Part shown: positions 19,101-26,613 of the stretch, one piece after another
Layout of the letters: each line of letters opens with the position of its first letter
Position numbering within the stretch: position 1 is the stretch's first letter
NCBI GenBank assembly: GCA_964581505.1
Contig: CAZOOR010000029.1
Location: forward strand, 1 to 32,657
Direction: 5' to 3'
Source: CAZOOR01 sp964581505
GTDB taxonomy: Bacteria > Bacteroidota > Ignavibacteria > Kapaibacteriales > UBA2268
DNA length: 32,657 bases
Translations under genes and position numbers: made by a program
Notes under the pieces: model-generated
Seen by the model: only the letters and a program-made list of their open reading frames with translations
The model's database searches: none
Told to the model about the DNA's origin: nothing

Positions 19101-20065
19101 GAAAAGGTATGAATCGTAATCAAACCGTACTTACGGACATAAACGGAAATCCTACATATACGAATATTATTCAGAGAGAATCAATAGATAGAACGATTTT
19201 AACGTTGCCGTCTATCTTTGGAATGAACTTATTTAATAATACTATTGAAGATGTTATTGCTAAATATGAAGTCAAAAAGGCGGCAATAATTGCAAGCGGT
19301 ATGGATACCGTTTCTAAAAATCAAGCACTTAATAATGCTTTGGCAACATCATTCCGTGACGGAATGGAAGCATTTAGTCTGTTCAGTGGCGGTATTGCTC
19401 GTTTTCTGCCATCTATTAACTGGTCTTTGCGTTGGGAGGGCATTGAGAAATGGTCATTCCTACGCAATCTCGGTGCGCGTAGAATTTCAATCGAACATAA
19501 GTATCAATCCAATTATGTAGAACAGGCGCAGACAACTGATAATGGTAGGGCTATTGAATCGCAAACTGTTCGACACGGATTTCAACCTTTAATTGGTGTT
19601 ACAATTTCTTTTGATGAAAAAAAATTGAAAGGAACCCTGACCGGAACAATAAGATATTCTACTACAAACAATTATCAATTAACTTCTGCAAACAGGTCAA
19701 CAATCACCCGTCAGAATACCGATGAATTACAAATCCAGGCAAGCTATGTGATGCGTGGCTTTGAGTTTTCATTTCTGAATATTAATCTGAAAAATGATAT
19801 TGAGTTTAGTTTCCTGACATCACTCAAAAAGAATAATACTGTTACTTATGATGTTTCGGATTATGCCGGTGAAGATGGTCGTCAGCTGAACGGTAATACT
19901 ATGATTAAGATTGAACCCCGTATTAGGTACTCACTCAGTAATAGAGTTACTGCTTCAGCATTTGTAAGTTATGAAGCAACATTGACATCGGGTGCGGCAT
20001 CACCGGGGTATTCCACCACTCAAATAGGTGTTGATATTCGCCTATCGCTTGCCGGTGGTAGGTAG
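13184..20065 (+). CDS. sprA: Type IX secretion system outer-membrane translocon SprA
   Basis: At 2293 residues it has the size of known SprA proteins (about 2400 in Flavobacterium), the very large beta-barrel through which T9SS substrates cross the outer membrane. After a signal peptide (about residues 1-27) comes the conserved SprA N-terminal pattern: INVSGDVNLRAGWRFDSQN from about 210, IGDKFKIGTNWNTQ, and DDDEIIRLIEVGNVSLP with SSLIGGGQSLFG from about 287. The rest is rich in alternating aromatic and polar beta strands, ending VDIRLSLAGGR. The start is a TTG: an in-frame TGA lies at 13178-13180, and the next ATG (13265) would delete the signal peptide. GAGGA lies at 13169-13173. It is divergent from two genes with T9SS sorting domains; other T9SS genes are absent from the window. 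Confidence 0.95.
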   Translation: MRSRFGKIFLVVFVLCTLLSSFVETEAMHKREYPSPSMNIPLFPIFLSNNFLLTYLTGSPVWYYIAFQTPLIDRRFLIDDTVKVYKPLFLRVPEVYRFLPSHSRYDLKHRYPPDSYRIYYDVDSTGKKMTIRETFYNSEVSPNYEIPLDDYLAKRKKQMQYEYWDSLSTNYDLASALSGGDLARLIGQATGLSIPIPPNPLTTIFGKPEININVSGDVNLRAGWRFDSQNLGTVSAFGQTQSSPVFSQDIRINVTGSIGDKFKIGTNWNTQNQFEHENLFKMGYEGDDDEIIRLIEVGNVSLPVSSSLIGGGQSLFGVRADFQFGPLFLKTIASQKRGQRKFIDVRGGATKQQFQLRAYDWAKNHFFLDTAYRGVYRDYFKYSTPVIPKSAGRYRVKEIEVWESTTEVTNTAYGGYGVAFADLPPKKMKMGEAYSSNLKFTPIKTGVVEKAVFMKLDTMRYRFDYNLGTLSINSLRQDRYYAVAYRVEGATLAPEDDEYFGTFSTIIGEKDTMILKLIYRPNMLPTYKTLWKRQMKNIYSINASNVSLGETGINLWYLNQTNDSTAILPGAPDKLVTILKVDQVNNSTGSPPPDAKFDLRPPFFNSRYGEITFPSLEPFRLGLIDYFTKQGTPQMAQQYIYGQVYDTTYDAARRATDRDRFLISGEVSGRQSDRISLGTFNLAPGSVRVTLDGVPLREFEDYVIDYYSGTLTMRNSRAKLPNANLKIEYEQQDIFNIATKTLVGLRADYIAAKSRNLTANLGFTAMLYDQSAVMDRVRLGDEPVSNTMIGFDAKLNWDAPFITKLLDALPFFDTKTKSSLTAGGEWAMMLPLPNKRRSEVCFDNNQPVVYLDDFEGAQKYISLGLSPFQWTHASQPLDSSIAPNDTLRSLYRGKIQWWQRFIPSLPINDPYPNRQTIQGRTNISPLFLLFNPYERGIYNRNSDFRDTANPEFKPDSAQMFIAHNKKKIWGGFQRLLSSFNTNFDNQNIEFIEVMMRIDQYEPGKTHMYIDLGMISEDIIPNSVINTEDGITSAVPMPNGMIDAGEDVGIDMLSDEEERDPKKNKSGYKIPWPLYLEKDPSKDNYSFDFHKDDYRRTHTDFRFYNNYEKNSIAEMGQFPDTEVLNKNNGQTISLDNSYFTYELKLDPNPITNPQIIGGNPEKGWFLYRIPVRKPMGKKGNPSFANMQYIRIWFKGGIMAATIADWRLVGSHWQRNSNLQGGVSPDDSVLAVSFVNREENSEAPTYYTMPPCVEPPRTLNNPDPNLEVRLNEQSLALSVKNLRHGEERIAVRYFRPFDLFYYKKLKFFVHGDGQMPVSVIPGAPPKAKVFIRFGIDSMNYYEYRMPLIQDWQNVEINLADLTAIKQVKDSNNFRQVFTVPNDPTSVFAIRGNPILTRVQYFAFGIANPSTAYPNELSTTIWLDELRLIEPESSNDWGAVGNIELKLADLGTINANINHQQPNFHKLEERFGNRTTSTSWNVTVQGNLDKFAPKSFSGMKIPITYTHSENVIDPMYEANNDIFLETAAKAAYNKAINNGASTEEAGRVYYHTRTKSQTIKVMDSWALTDVRLGIPIKFFLIDQTLNKMSFGYSYAQEFERNYQYENHFNWQWNLTMQYSNTIPPFARVSPLKWASKVPGLDTYSGWKFNILPSSISFGLNMTRGRTTEQSRFLSFPSPVFRQFTAIRQGQFSWKISEGGFLNPMIDYTVSTTGTLVNLELDANGRQRTGSEIARSMFFQNGTLVDFGETNLHTQTITMNFKPRFPFGEKATRFFDNSGSFITSYSWMNPLQPNEEIRDVAKSASWNNTIRYNLTFRLKALGNQLFGITDPRLSFQKPKFDTLPKGTFASIGKVIKSIFFDWESVKFDFNQTNSTMNPGVFGNSGFSNFWGGIIGNGQGYDNGPSFPYQLGLTADPHAGIGFVPSSSFPWFSFRTYPGKRPPDAVLQDNYTQNTTFDIKTSRPLWPGAVLDLNWRTRKGMNRNQTVLTDINGNPTYTNIIQRESIDRTILTLPSIFGMNLFNNTIEDVIAKYEVKKAAIIASGMDTVSKNQALNNALATSFRDGMEAFSLFSGGIARFLPSINWSLRWEGIEKWSFLRNLGARRISIEHKYQSNYVEQAQTTDNGRAIESQTVRHGFQPLIGVTISFDEKKLKGTLTGTIRYSTTNNYQLTSANRSTITRQNTDELQIQASYVMRGFEFSFLNINLKNDIEFSFLTSLKKNNTVTYDVSDYAGEDGRQLNGNTMIKIEPRIRYSLSNRVTASAFVSYEATLTSGAASPGYSTTQIGVDIRLSLAGGR

Positions 20066-20130
20066 CAGGATAGTAATTAAGAATTTCAATGCTATTCGGA
20101 AATACGTAAAAAGGCAGTAGTTGCAATAAT

Positions 20131-20164
20131 AAAAAATCCCCTTGTTTTCGCAAGGGGATTTTTT
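20131..20164. terminator. Bidirectional intrinsic terminator between sprA and ppdK
   Basis: A perfect 14-bp inverted repeat (20131-20144 with 20151-20164; core ATCCCCTTG / CAAGGGGAT) encloses the loop TTTTCG. Its outer parts are A and T tracts, so a U run follows the hairpin on either strand. It stands between the convergent stops of sprA (20065) and the pyruvate phosphate dikinase gene (20180). Confidence 0.92.
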
Positions 20165-20179
20165 TCAATTCAAATCGAA

Positions 20180-22960
20180 TTATTTTTTCGCTTTCTTTTC
20201 GTTCTCTTCCATAATAGCGGCTCTTGCGGCTGCCAATCTTGCAATAGGAACTCTAAACGGTGAACAAGAAACATAGTTCAAGCCAATCTGATGACAGAAC
20301 TCAATAGAAGTAGGTTCGCCACCATGTTCGCCACAAATACCGAGTTTGATTTTTTTACGAGTGCTTCTGCCCTCTGTAACGGCATGTTTCATCAAGAAAC
20401 CGACACCTTCGCGGTCAATTGCTTCAAACGGGTCTTTTGCATATATTTCCTTATCAACATAGAAAGGCAAGAAACGACCGGAATCATCACGGCTCATTCC
20501 GAGTGTTGTCTGTGTAAGGTCGTTAGTACCGAATGAGAAGAACTCTGCAACTTCGGCAACTTGTGCCGCAGTGATTGCGCCTCTCGGAATTTCAATCATT
20601 GTGCCTACAAGATAATTGAATTTCACTCCTTTTTCTTTCATCACTTCTTTGGCTACACGTCTAACAATTTCTTCCTGAGATTTTAATTCCTTGACATTAC
20701 CAACCAAAGGAATCATAATTTCCGGAAATACTTCTTTCTTCTTTTTCTTTACATTGACTGTTGCCTCGAAAATAGCACGTGCCTGCATTTCCGTTATTTC
20801 GGGATAAACAAGTCCGAGACGACACCCGCGGAAACCAAGCATAGGATTGAACTCGTGTAGTGCTTCGATTCTTTCTTTTACTTTTGTATAAGATATTCCC
20901 ATTTCCTTAGCAAGTTCTTTCTGTCCTGCGGCACCATGCGGCAGGAACTCATGCAATGGAGGGTCAATCGTTCTGATTGTAACGGGTCTTCCGTCCATAG
21001 CAAGGAAAATACCTTCGAAATCTTTTCTCTGGAAAGGAAGCAGTTTCTTCAATGCCGCTCTTCTTTCCTCCGGTGTATCGGAAAGAATCATTTCTCTCAT
21101 CGGACCGATTTTACCTTCGCCGAAGAACATATGTTCAGTGCGGCACAAACCAATACCCTCTGCACCAAAAGCAACTGCATTACGGCTTTGGTCAGGTTGG
21201 TCGGCATTTGTTCTGACATTTAATTTTCTGTATTTATCGGCCCATTCCATAATTTGCTTGTAAATCTTGAATGTCTTTGCACGTGAGGGTTTCTGTGTTT
21301 TTTCAATTAATACTTGAATAACTTCGCTGGGCTTGGTTGGGATATTCCCCTTAATAACTTCACCTGTCGAACCGTCAATTGAAATATAATCACCTTCCTT
21401 AACGGTGCCCTTTATGCCTTCGACTTTCATCGTTCTGGCTTTATAATCAATATTCAAATCACCACAACCGGCAACACAAACTTTACCCATTTGACGTGCA
21501 ACGAGAGCGGCATGCGATGTCATACCACCACGCGCGGTTAATATTCCTTCCGAAGCATTCATTCCGCCAATATCTTCCGGTGATGTTTCAATTCTGACGA
21601 GAATAACAGTTTCGCCCTTTGCCGCCATATCTTGTGCATCTTCGGCATTGAACACGACCTTGCCGCTGGCGGCTCCAGGTCCTGCATTCAAACCTTTGGC
21701 TAAGAGTCTGCCTTCTTTCAGTGCTTTTGCTTTTTCTTTCGGGTCGAATACCGGACGTAACAATTGGTTTAATTGTTCCGCTTCAATTCTCATCAAAGCT
21801 TCTTTCGGAGTAATTAATTTTTCCTCGACCATATCGACAGCAATTTTCATAGCCGCCATAGCAGTACGTTTACCTGCACGGCATTGAAGCATAAATAATT
21901 TCTTTTTCTGAATAGTGAACTCAATATCCATCATATCTCTATAATGCTTTTCGAGAATGTTTCTGATTTTCTCTAACTCATCGTAAGCTTTCTTGTCAAT
22001 TCTTTTCAGTTTGCTGATTGGCATAGGAGTTCTGATACCGGCAACAACATCTTCGCCCTGAGCATTCATAAGAAACTCACCATAGAAAATATCTGCACCC
22101 GTAGCGGCATCACGTGTAAATGCAACGCCTGTACCGGAGTCTTTACTAAGATTTCCAAATACCATAGCCTGAACATTTACAGCAGTACCCCAGTGGTCGG
22201 GTATTCCATTCAACTTTCTGTAAATGATTGCTCTGTCATTATTCCAAGAACCGAACACAGCGGTAATTGCTTCCCAAAGTTGCTCCATAGGCTCTTCGGG
22301 AAAATTCCTACCTGTTCTTTCCTTAATTGCTTTCTTGAACTCAACTACCAATTCTTTTAAATCATCAACAGTTAAATCTACATCAAATTCTACCTTTCTT
22401 GCTTTTTTCTTTGCTTCGAGGATTTCCTCAAAGGGGTCAATATCATCTTTTGTACGTGGTTTCAAATCAAGAACAACATCGCCATACATAGCAACAAACC
22501 TTCTGTAAGAATCATAAGCAAATCTTGCATTACCTGATTGCTCAATCAATCCTTCAATTGTTTCATCATTCAAACCAAGATTAAGTACTGTGTCCATCAT
22601 ACCGGGCATTGATGCTCTTGCGCCTGAGCGTACCGAGACCAAAAGCGGATTTTTCTTATCACCGAATTTTGCTCCCATTTCTTTTTCTACTTTTTTCAAT
22701 GCGGCATCTACTTCTTTTTTCAGTGTTACGGGGTATTTATTCTTATGCTCATAATAATAAGTACATACATCTGTTGTAAGAGTAAAACCGGCAGGCACAG
22801 GTAATTTCAAATTAACCATTTCGGCAAGATTAGCACCCTTACCGCCAAGCAAATTTTTCATTTCTGCTTTGCCTTCGGCTTTTCCGCCGCCAAAGTAATA
22901 TACATATTTCTTCGAGATTGCTTTGCTCGTCTTGCTACTTTTTGTTTTTTTCTTCGCCAT
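20180..22960 (-). CDS. ppdK: Pyruvate, phosphate dikinase
   Basis: A cytoplasmic enzyme of 926 residues that interconverts pyruvate, ATP and phosphate with phosphoenolpyruvate, AMP and diphosphate. All three parts are present. The ATP-grasp domain (about 20-340) contains KNLLGGKGANLAEM and SVRSGARASMPGMMDTVLNLG. The swivelling phosphohistidine domain has GGMTSHAALVARQ with the catalytic His483. The C-terminal PEP/pyruvate TIM barrel has FGTNDLTQTTLG and the active-site Cys876 in CGEHGG. The N-terminus carries an unusual lysine-rich tail (residues 2-18, AKKKTKSSKTSKAISKK), and the C-terminus is also lysine-rich. AGGAGA precedes the ATG. It has its own promoter candidate and a terminator, so it is probably monocistronic. 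Confidence 0.97.
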   Translation of the reverse strand: MAKKKTKSSKTSKAISKKYVYYFGGGKAEGKAEMKNLLGGKGANLAEMVNLKLPVPAGFTLTTDVCTYYYEHKNKYPVTLKKEVDAALKKVEKEMGAKFGDKKNPLLVSVRSGARASMPGMMDTVLNLGLNDETIEGLIEQSGNARFAYDSYRRFVAMYGDVVLDLKPRTKDDIDPFEEILEAKKKARKVEFDVDLTVDDLKELVVEFKKAIKERTGRNFPEEPMEQLWEAITAVFGSWNNDRAIIYRKLNGIPDHWGTAVNVQAMVFGNLSKDSGTGVAFTRDAATGADIFYGEFLMNAQGEDVVAGIRTPMPISKLKRIDKKAYDELEKIRNILEKHYRDMMDIEFTIQKKKLFMLQCRAGKRTAMAAMKIAVDMVEEKLITPKEALMRIEAEQLNQLLRPVFDPKEKAKALKEGRLLAKGLNAGPGAASGKVVFNAEDAQDMAAKGETVILVRIETSPEDIGGMNASEGILTARGGMTSHAALVARQMGKVCVAGCGDLNIDYKARTMKVEGIKGTVKEGDYISIDGSTGEVIKGNIPTKPSEVIQVLIEKTQKPSRAKTFKIYKQIMEWADKYRKLNVRTNADQPDQSRNAVAFGAEGIGLCRTEHMFFGEGKIGPMREMILSDTPEERRAALKKLLPFQRKDFEGIFLAMDGRPVTIRTIDPPLHEFLPHGAAGQKELAKEMGISYTKVKERIEALHEFNPMLGFRGCRLGLVYPEITEMQARAIFEATVNVKKKKKEVFPEIMIPLVGNVKELKSQEEIVRRVAKEVMKEKGVKFNYLVGTMIEIPRGAITAAQVAEVAEFFSFGTNDLTQTTLGMSRDDSGRFLPFYVDKEIYAKDPFEAIDREGVGFLMKHAVTEGRSTRKKIKLGICGEHGGEPTSIEFCHQIGLNYVSCSPFRVPIARLAAARAAIMEENEKKAKK

Positions 22961-23018
22961 TGTTTCTCCTTTTGCTTTGTAAATATAGATATATAATTAT
23001 TTTACTTGTTTAGAATTA

Positions 23019-23049
23019 CAAAGTTAATTGATAATGTTATAAACACAAA
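23019..23049 (-). promoter_or_regulatory. Candidate ppdK promoter (Bacteroidota type)
   Basis: On the minus strand, TTTG (23049 to 23046) and TAACTTTG (23026 to 23019) are separated by 19 nt. This fits the consensus TTTG / TAnnTTTG. The predicted start near 23012 leaves a leader of about 50 nt that includes the AGGAGA ribosome binding site. Confidence 0.55.
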
Positions 23050-23097
23050 ATCAGAATGAATATAATTGTACACTTGTGTTGCTAATGTTCGTATATA

Positions 23098-24657
23098 TCA
23101 TACTTCCAAATGGAAGTGAACATTTAATCCGAGTGTTTCTTCGAGTAGGGGTTTTCGCCGGATAGCGCCCCAAATTTCAACATCAATGCTTATATCATTA
23201 CTTTTCGATTTCATATAAACATTATATGTATCACCTTCGAGTACGCCTCTGACAGAAACGACATTCTGAAGTCGGCGTCTGTCAATACCTTCGGCTATTC
23301 TTAGGAAGGAAGATAGGATTTTTACTATCTTTTGTTTGTTTGGAGTAAGAGCCGCAAAGTTTTCGTGTTTCTTTTTTGGGTGGCTTTTCCTGTGGTATCT
23401 CGCAATATTTGCTATCAGTTCTTTTTCATTATTTGTAAAGCCCGGTAGCAAACAATTTTTTAGAATATAGTAGCTGTGCTTGTGGTGCATATCGTGTGAA
23501 ATATGATAACCGACATCATGCAATATAGCCGCCGCTTCGAGCAGTTCGCGCTCTTTATTTCCGAGTTTATGCAGTTTAGCCAAATCATCGAACAGGGTTA
23601 ATGATGTACGCATAACATGCTCGGAATGCTTCAAATCAACTCCAAACTGTATTGCGGAACTCTGTACCGAATCAAAACGCAATCTATCAAGATGCTGGCA
23701 TTTTTTCTCTGATTTCAGTCTTCGTTCATAATCGAAAACAAGACCTTCGCGTAGTGCATAGGTGGATATATGTATTTTCTTTATATTTAATGCTTTTAAA
23801 ATATATTCCAAAATCAAAGCACCGCCAAGTATTATATCAGCTCTATTGGAATCAATTTTCGGAAGCATTAAACGCTCTTTCACCGATTTAGCTTTTGCGA
23901 TTTTATTAATTACTTTTTGCAAATTTTTTCGCGACACTGTAATCCCGTTTAGTACATCGGGAATTTCTTCCTCGTTATTACTCATAGCCATTACGGCTAA
24001 ACTCAGGATAGTACCCGAAGTACCTACAACCGTTTTAACTTTGCATTCACCAAGTCTCTTGATAGTAGGCGCCCATTCGCCGTGTATGTATTCGCGGCAT
24101 GCTTTAATGTTTTCTTTTGTTGGATTGCTATCTAAATTAAATCTCTTTGTTAATCTTATGGCGCCAAGTTTGGCACTATTGACATATTGCATTTCACCAT
24201 TCAATCCTACAACGGTTTCCGTGCTACCTCCGCCAATATCAATTATTAATGTCTTTTTATTCAATACGGGTAGTGCATGGATAACGCCAATATAAATAAG
24301 ACGTCCTTCCTCGTAGCCGGAGATAACCTGAACATCAATTCCACTTTTGTCTTTAACTTTTTTTAGGAACTCGTTTCTGTTAGATGCTTCCCTAACTGCA
24401 CTTGTAGCAACAGCTACCACATCGGCATTGCGGCTTTTGGCAAGTTCGGAAAAACGCACCATACAATTAACGCCACGCTCTATAGCAACTACATTTAATT
24501 CCTTCATATCGCCGCTACCCGTGCCGAGTCTAACCATTTCTTTTTCAGTTGTAAATACTTTTAACGTACCTTTGCTGGCAATTGCCGTTACTACCAAATG
24601 AAAAGAGTTAGTACCTAAATCAATAGCGGCAATTACGGGCAATTTATCTTCCATCAT
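23098..24657 (-). CDS. Ppx/GppA family exopolyphosphatase / pppGpp phosphohydrolase with HD domain
   Basis: A protein of 519 residues. The N-terminal half (about 8-310) has the ASKHA actin-like fold with AAIDLGTNSFHLVV (phosphate-binding loop), VATSAVREASN, LIIDIGGGSTETVV and VVGTSGTILSLA, as in exopolyphosphatases and guanosine pentaphosphatases. The C-terminal part (about 330-519) is an HD-type helical domain with ILHDVGYHISHDMHHKHSYY and IARYHRKSHPKKKH. It should hydrolyse polyphosphate and/or pppGpp in the cytoplasm; sequence alone does not decide which. Two ATG codons in a row begin the ORF (24657 and 24654), and the start overlaps the end of the upstream small membrane protein gene, which suggests translational coupling. 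Confidence 0.92.
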   Translation of the reverse strand: MMEDKLPVIAAIDLGTNSFHLVVTAIASKGTLKVFTTEKEMVRLGTGSGDMKELNVVAIERGVNCMVRFSELAKSRNADVVAVATSAVREASNRNEFLKKVKDKSGIDVQVISGYEEGRLIYIGVIHALPVLNKKTLIIDIGGGSTETVVGLNGEMQYVNSAKLGAIRLTKRFNLDSNPTKENIKACREYIHGEWAPTIKRLGECKVKTVVGTSGTILSLAVMAMSNNEEEIPDVLNGITVSRKNLQKVINKIAKAKSVKERLMLPKIDSNRADIILGGALILEYILKALNIKKIHISTYALREGLVFDYERRLKSEKKCQHLDRLRFDSVQSSAIQFGVDLKHSEHVMRTSLTLFDDLAKLHKLGNKERELLEAAAILHDVGYHISHDMHHKHSYYILKNCLLPGFTNNEKELIANIARYHRKSHPKKKHENFAALTPNKQKIVKILSSFLRIAEGIDRRRLQNVVSVRGVLEGDTYNVYMKSKSNDISIDVEIWGAIRRKPLLEETLGLNVHFHLEV

Positions 24658-24868
24658 TTTCTTTCTTTTGCTCTTTGTCCTTTGCTTCGCCTTTCAGCAC
24701 AATTATATCGTCTTCCTTGTATAACACTTCGTCCTTTTCTTCCTTTTTCTCCGTACCGAAGCCCGCAGTAAAGATATTTTTCAGCTTTTTGTTAAGTGTT
24801 TTTTTTATATATATACCACCGAAATAAAACAACGCAGTGATAATTGCTATTATTATTAAAAATTTCAT
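24644..24868 (-). CDS. Small single-pass membrane protein
   Basis: A protein of 74 residues: an N-terminal hydrophobic segment (about 3-21, FLIIIAIITALFYFGGIYI) followed by a lysine- and glutamate-rich soluble tail, probably on the cytoplasmic side. Size and layout recall the short DUF4834-type membrane proteins of Bacteroidota, but I cannot confirm the family. Its last 14 bases overlap the start of the Ppx/GppA gene, and it lies 68 nt downstream of the GT39-like gene, so it sits in the middle of a probable three-gene minus-strand operon. The function is unknown. Confidence 0.7.
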   Translation of the reverse strand: MKFLIIIAIITALFYFGGIYIKKTLNKKLKNIFTAGFGTEKKEEKDEVLYKEDDIIVLKGEAKDKEQKKENDGR

Positions 24869-24936
24869 TTTATTTTACTTTATGCTCTTTCAAATAGAAT
24901 TGATACAATCATTATATATTACGAAATAGAAATAAT

Positions 24937-26160
24937 TTATTTTTTCCGATTATACTTTTCCCAAATTAATACTATCCCCTGTGCCGCCAATGGGATTACT
25001 GCAATTTTCATTATTGTCTGATAACGTAACAGCGCAAAGAAAAGCATTGAATTGATTGAACAGGCAATTAGCACGATATAAATATACTTTTTATGTTCAA
25101 AATCGAAGCTTCGCCATATAGTAATTATGAATAATGCTAACAATAATAGCCAAGGAAATAAATACAAGGGATTACCCGTGCGGCTATCATAAGGATAATA
25201 TATCCAGAGATAAGCCAACTTTTCGAATGAAGTAAAAAATTCCTTTACCGGATGCTCTTTTATTTCCTTCAAAGCTAAGTCCATAAATACATCGCTCATC
25301 TTTATTTCAAAATTGCTCGAATCGGCATAAGCACTTATTTCATTTTTCGTTTTATCATCTTGCCAAAATCCCGGATAATATGGATTATGCCCGCGATATG
25401 TATTCAATCCAGTACTTGTAGTAAATGGAATAAATTTATTAAAAACCATATAATTGCGAACCGACCACGGAATAAGCAAAGATGTAACAACAATTATAAT
25501 AACAAATGCTTGTTTATAGTATTTCTTGAGAAGGAAATATAAAATGAGAATCCCAACGAAGACTACAAATGCAGGTCGTAAATATAGCAATGCCGTTACA
25601 ATTAATCCAATCAGTAAAGCATTTGAAATCGATAATTCTTTAACGGGCTTTTGGGATAGAATAAATAGTAACAATGCCAAGAAAAAATGCAGAAAAGAAG
25701 TTGGTCCGATTGATACAGTTGGATAAATCATTTCGGGCAGAAATATATATATTGCCGCCGCAAAGATTGCCGCCCGCTTATCGGCAAAATTCATAGTTAT
25801 TTTATATATCAATATAGCAGTGAAAGCAGAGAGTATTGCTTGCACAATGAAAATAATTAAATCGGGTCTATTGCCGAATAGAATAAACATAGCGGCAAGA
25901 AAAGAAGGATAGCCGGGCATCATATATGCTGAGGGGTATGGTTGTTCGTCAAGAAGCGGACTATCCGGTGGGATTAAACTCGGAATATATAAGTCCGATT
26001 TATAGAACAATGAATAACCATTGCCGGCTACCATATTCTCGGCAAGCGGACCGTATTCCCAATAAGCAATGTCCGTCTTTTCATTATAATAAAAAGAAAC
26101 GGCAAGACGTATGACCAAAGTGCTCATAAATATAAACAATATTATTCTTTTTGTTTTCAA
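24937..26160 (-). CDS. GT39/ArnT-like polytopic membrane glycosyltransferase
   Basis: An integral membrane protein of about 407 residues with roughly ten hydrophobic segments. The first extramembrane loop has the pattern of lipid-linked sugar transferases (PMT/ArnT type): an acidic residue after helix 1 (NEKTDIAYWEYGPLAENMVAGNGYS), then PGYPSFLAAMF. Such enzymes use polyprenyl-phosphate sugars to modify proteins, lipid A or glycans on the outer side of the inner membrane; the substrate is unknown. The start is uncertain. The open frame extends to a TTG at 26190, but that lies in the T tract of the upstream terminator. I prefer the TTG at 26160 (KTKRIILFIF, which gives a complete first helix); the ATG at 26127 is the alternative. 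No ribosome binding site is evident. Confidence 0.82.
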   Translation of the reverse strand: MKTKRIILFIFMSTLVIRLAVSFYYNEKTDIAYWEYGPLAENMVAGNGYSLFYKSDLYIPSLIPPDSPLLDEQPYPSAYMMPGYPSFLAAMFILFGNRPDLIIFIVQAILSAFTAILIYKITMNFADKRAAIFAAAIYIFLPEMIYPTVSIGPTSFLHFFLALLLFILSQKPVKELSISNALLIGLIVTALLYLRPAFVVFVGILILYFLLKKYYKQAFVIIIVVTSLLIPWSVRNYMVFNKFIPFTTSTGLNTYRGHNPYYPGFWQDDKTKNEISAYADSSNFEIKMSDVFMDLALKEIKEHPVKEFFTSFEKLAYLWIYYPYDSRTGNPLYLFPWLLLLALFIITIWRSFDFEHKKYIYIVLIACSINSMLFFALLRYQTIMKIAVIPLAAQGIVLIWEKYNRKK

Positions 26161-26194
26161 AACATTATTCAACAATAAGAAAAAAAACAAAAAA

Positions 26195-26217
26195 ATCCAA
26201 CCTATTTAAGATTGGAT
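26195..26217 (-). terminator. Intrinsic terminator of the RNA-binding protein gene
   Basis: On the minus strand a 9-bp stem with one U-G wobble (ATCCAATCT paired with AGGTTGGAT, loop TAAAT) is followed by TTTTTTG and a second T run. It lies about 150 nt past the RRM gene stop and immediately before the GT39-like gene, so the two are probably separate transcripts. Confidence 0.75.
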
Positions 26218-26252
26218 AATAAAAAAGACATAAGACACAAAAATATCCTTTC

Positions 26253-26272
26253 CATATCTTGAAAAAGATATG
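26253..26272. other. Perfect hairpin in the 3' region of the RRM gene
   Basis: CATATCTT and AAGATATG form a perfect 8-bp inverted repeat with the loop GAAA (plus) or TTTC (minus). It falls between the RRM gene stop and its terminator. No U tract directly follows on the minus strand, so it is not itself a good terminator; it may protect the 3' end or bind a protein. Confidence 0.5.
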
Positions 26273-26364
26273 ATAAACAAAATATCAAACAAACTTGGCT
26301 ATTTAATGTATTTGATTAAGTTCGAGAAATAAAACAAGAACAAGAAGTCAAATAGCAAGCAAAG

Positions 26365-26613
26365 TTAATATTCTTTTCTTTCGTGTGCTACGTTTACTTT
26401 TAGCTCACGTCCCTGGATTTCCTTACCGTTGAGAGCTTCGATTGCCTTAGTAGCCGCTTCGTCATCCATCTCAACGAAACCGAAACCTTTTGACCTGCCT
26501 GTTTCGCGGAAAGAAATAATTTTTGCTGATTCGACCTCACCGAACTCACTGAATATTTCTTTTAATTCATCTTCGGTCATTGTGAATTTCAGGTTGGAAA
26601 CATAGATATTCAT
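26365..26613 (-). CDS. Single-RRM RNA-binding protein
   Basis: A protein of 82 residues consisting of almost nothing but one RNA recognition motif. RNP2 is IYVSNL (residues 3-8) and RNP1 is KGFGFVEM (42-49), with the aromatic residues that stack on RNA. The strand-helix-strand order is complete, and the tail is short and charged (HERKEY). Such small Rbp proteins occur in cyanobacteria and Bacteroidota and bind single-stranded RNA; roles in post-transcriptional control or cold response have been reported for the family. It has its own promoter candidate, a leader of about 100 nt and its own terminator, so it is probably a single-gene transcript, divergent from radA. Confidence 0.93.
   Translation of the reverse strand: MNIYVSNLKFTMTEDELKEIFSEFGEVESAKIISFRETGRSKGFGFVEMDDEAATKAIEALNGKEIQGRELKVNVAHERKEY

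Noticed and set aside
23070..23079. ACACTTGTGT palindrome after the Ppx/GppA gene
   Set aside because: Only 4 bp on each side and no T tract, so it is not a convincing terminator or operator.
23762..24295. 177-codon plus-strand ORF
   Set aside because: Antisense to the Ppx/GppA gene. Its hydrophobic residues arise from the complementary strand of conserved motifs.
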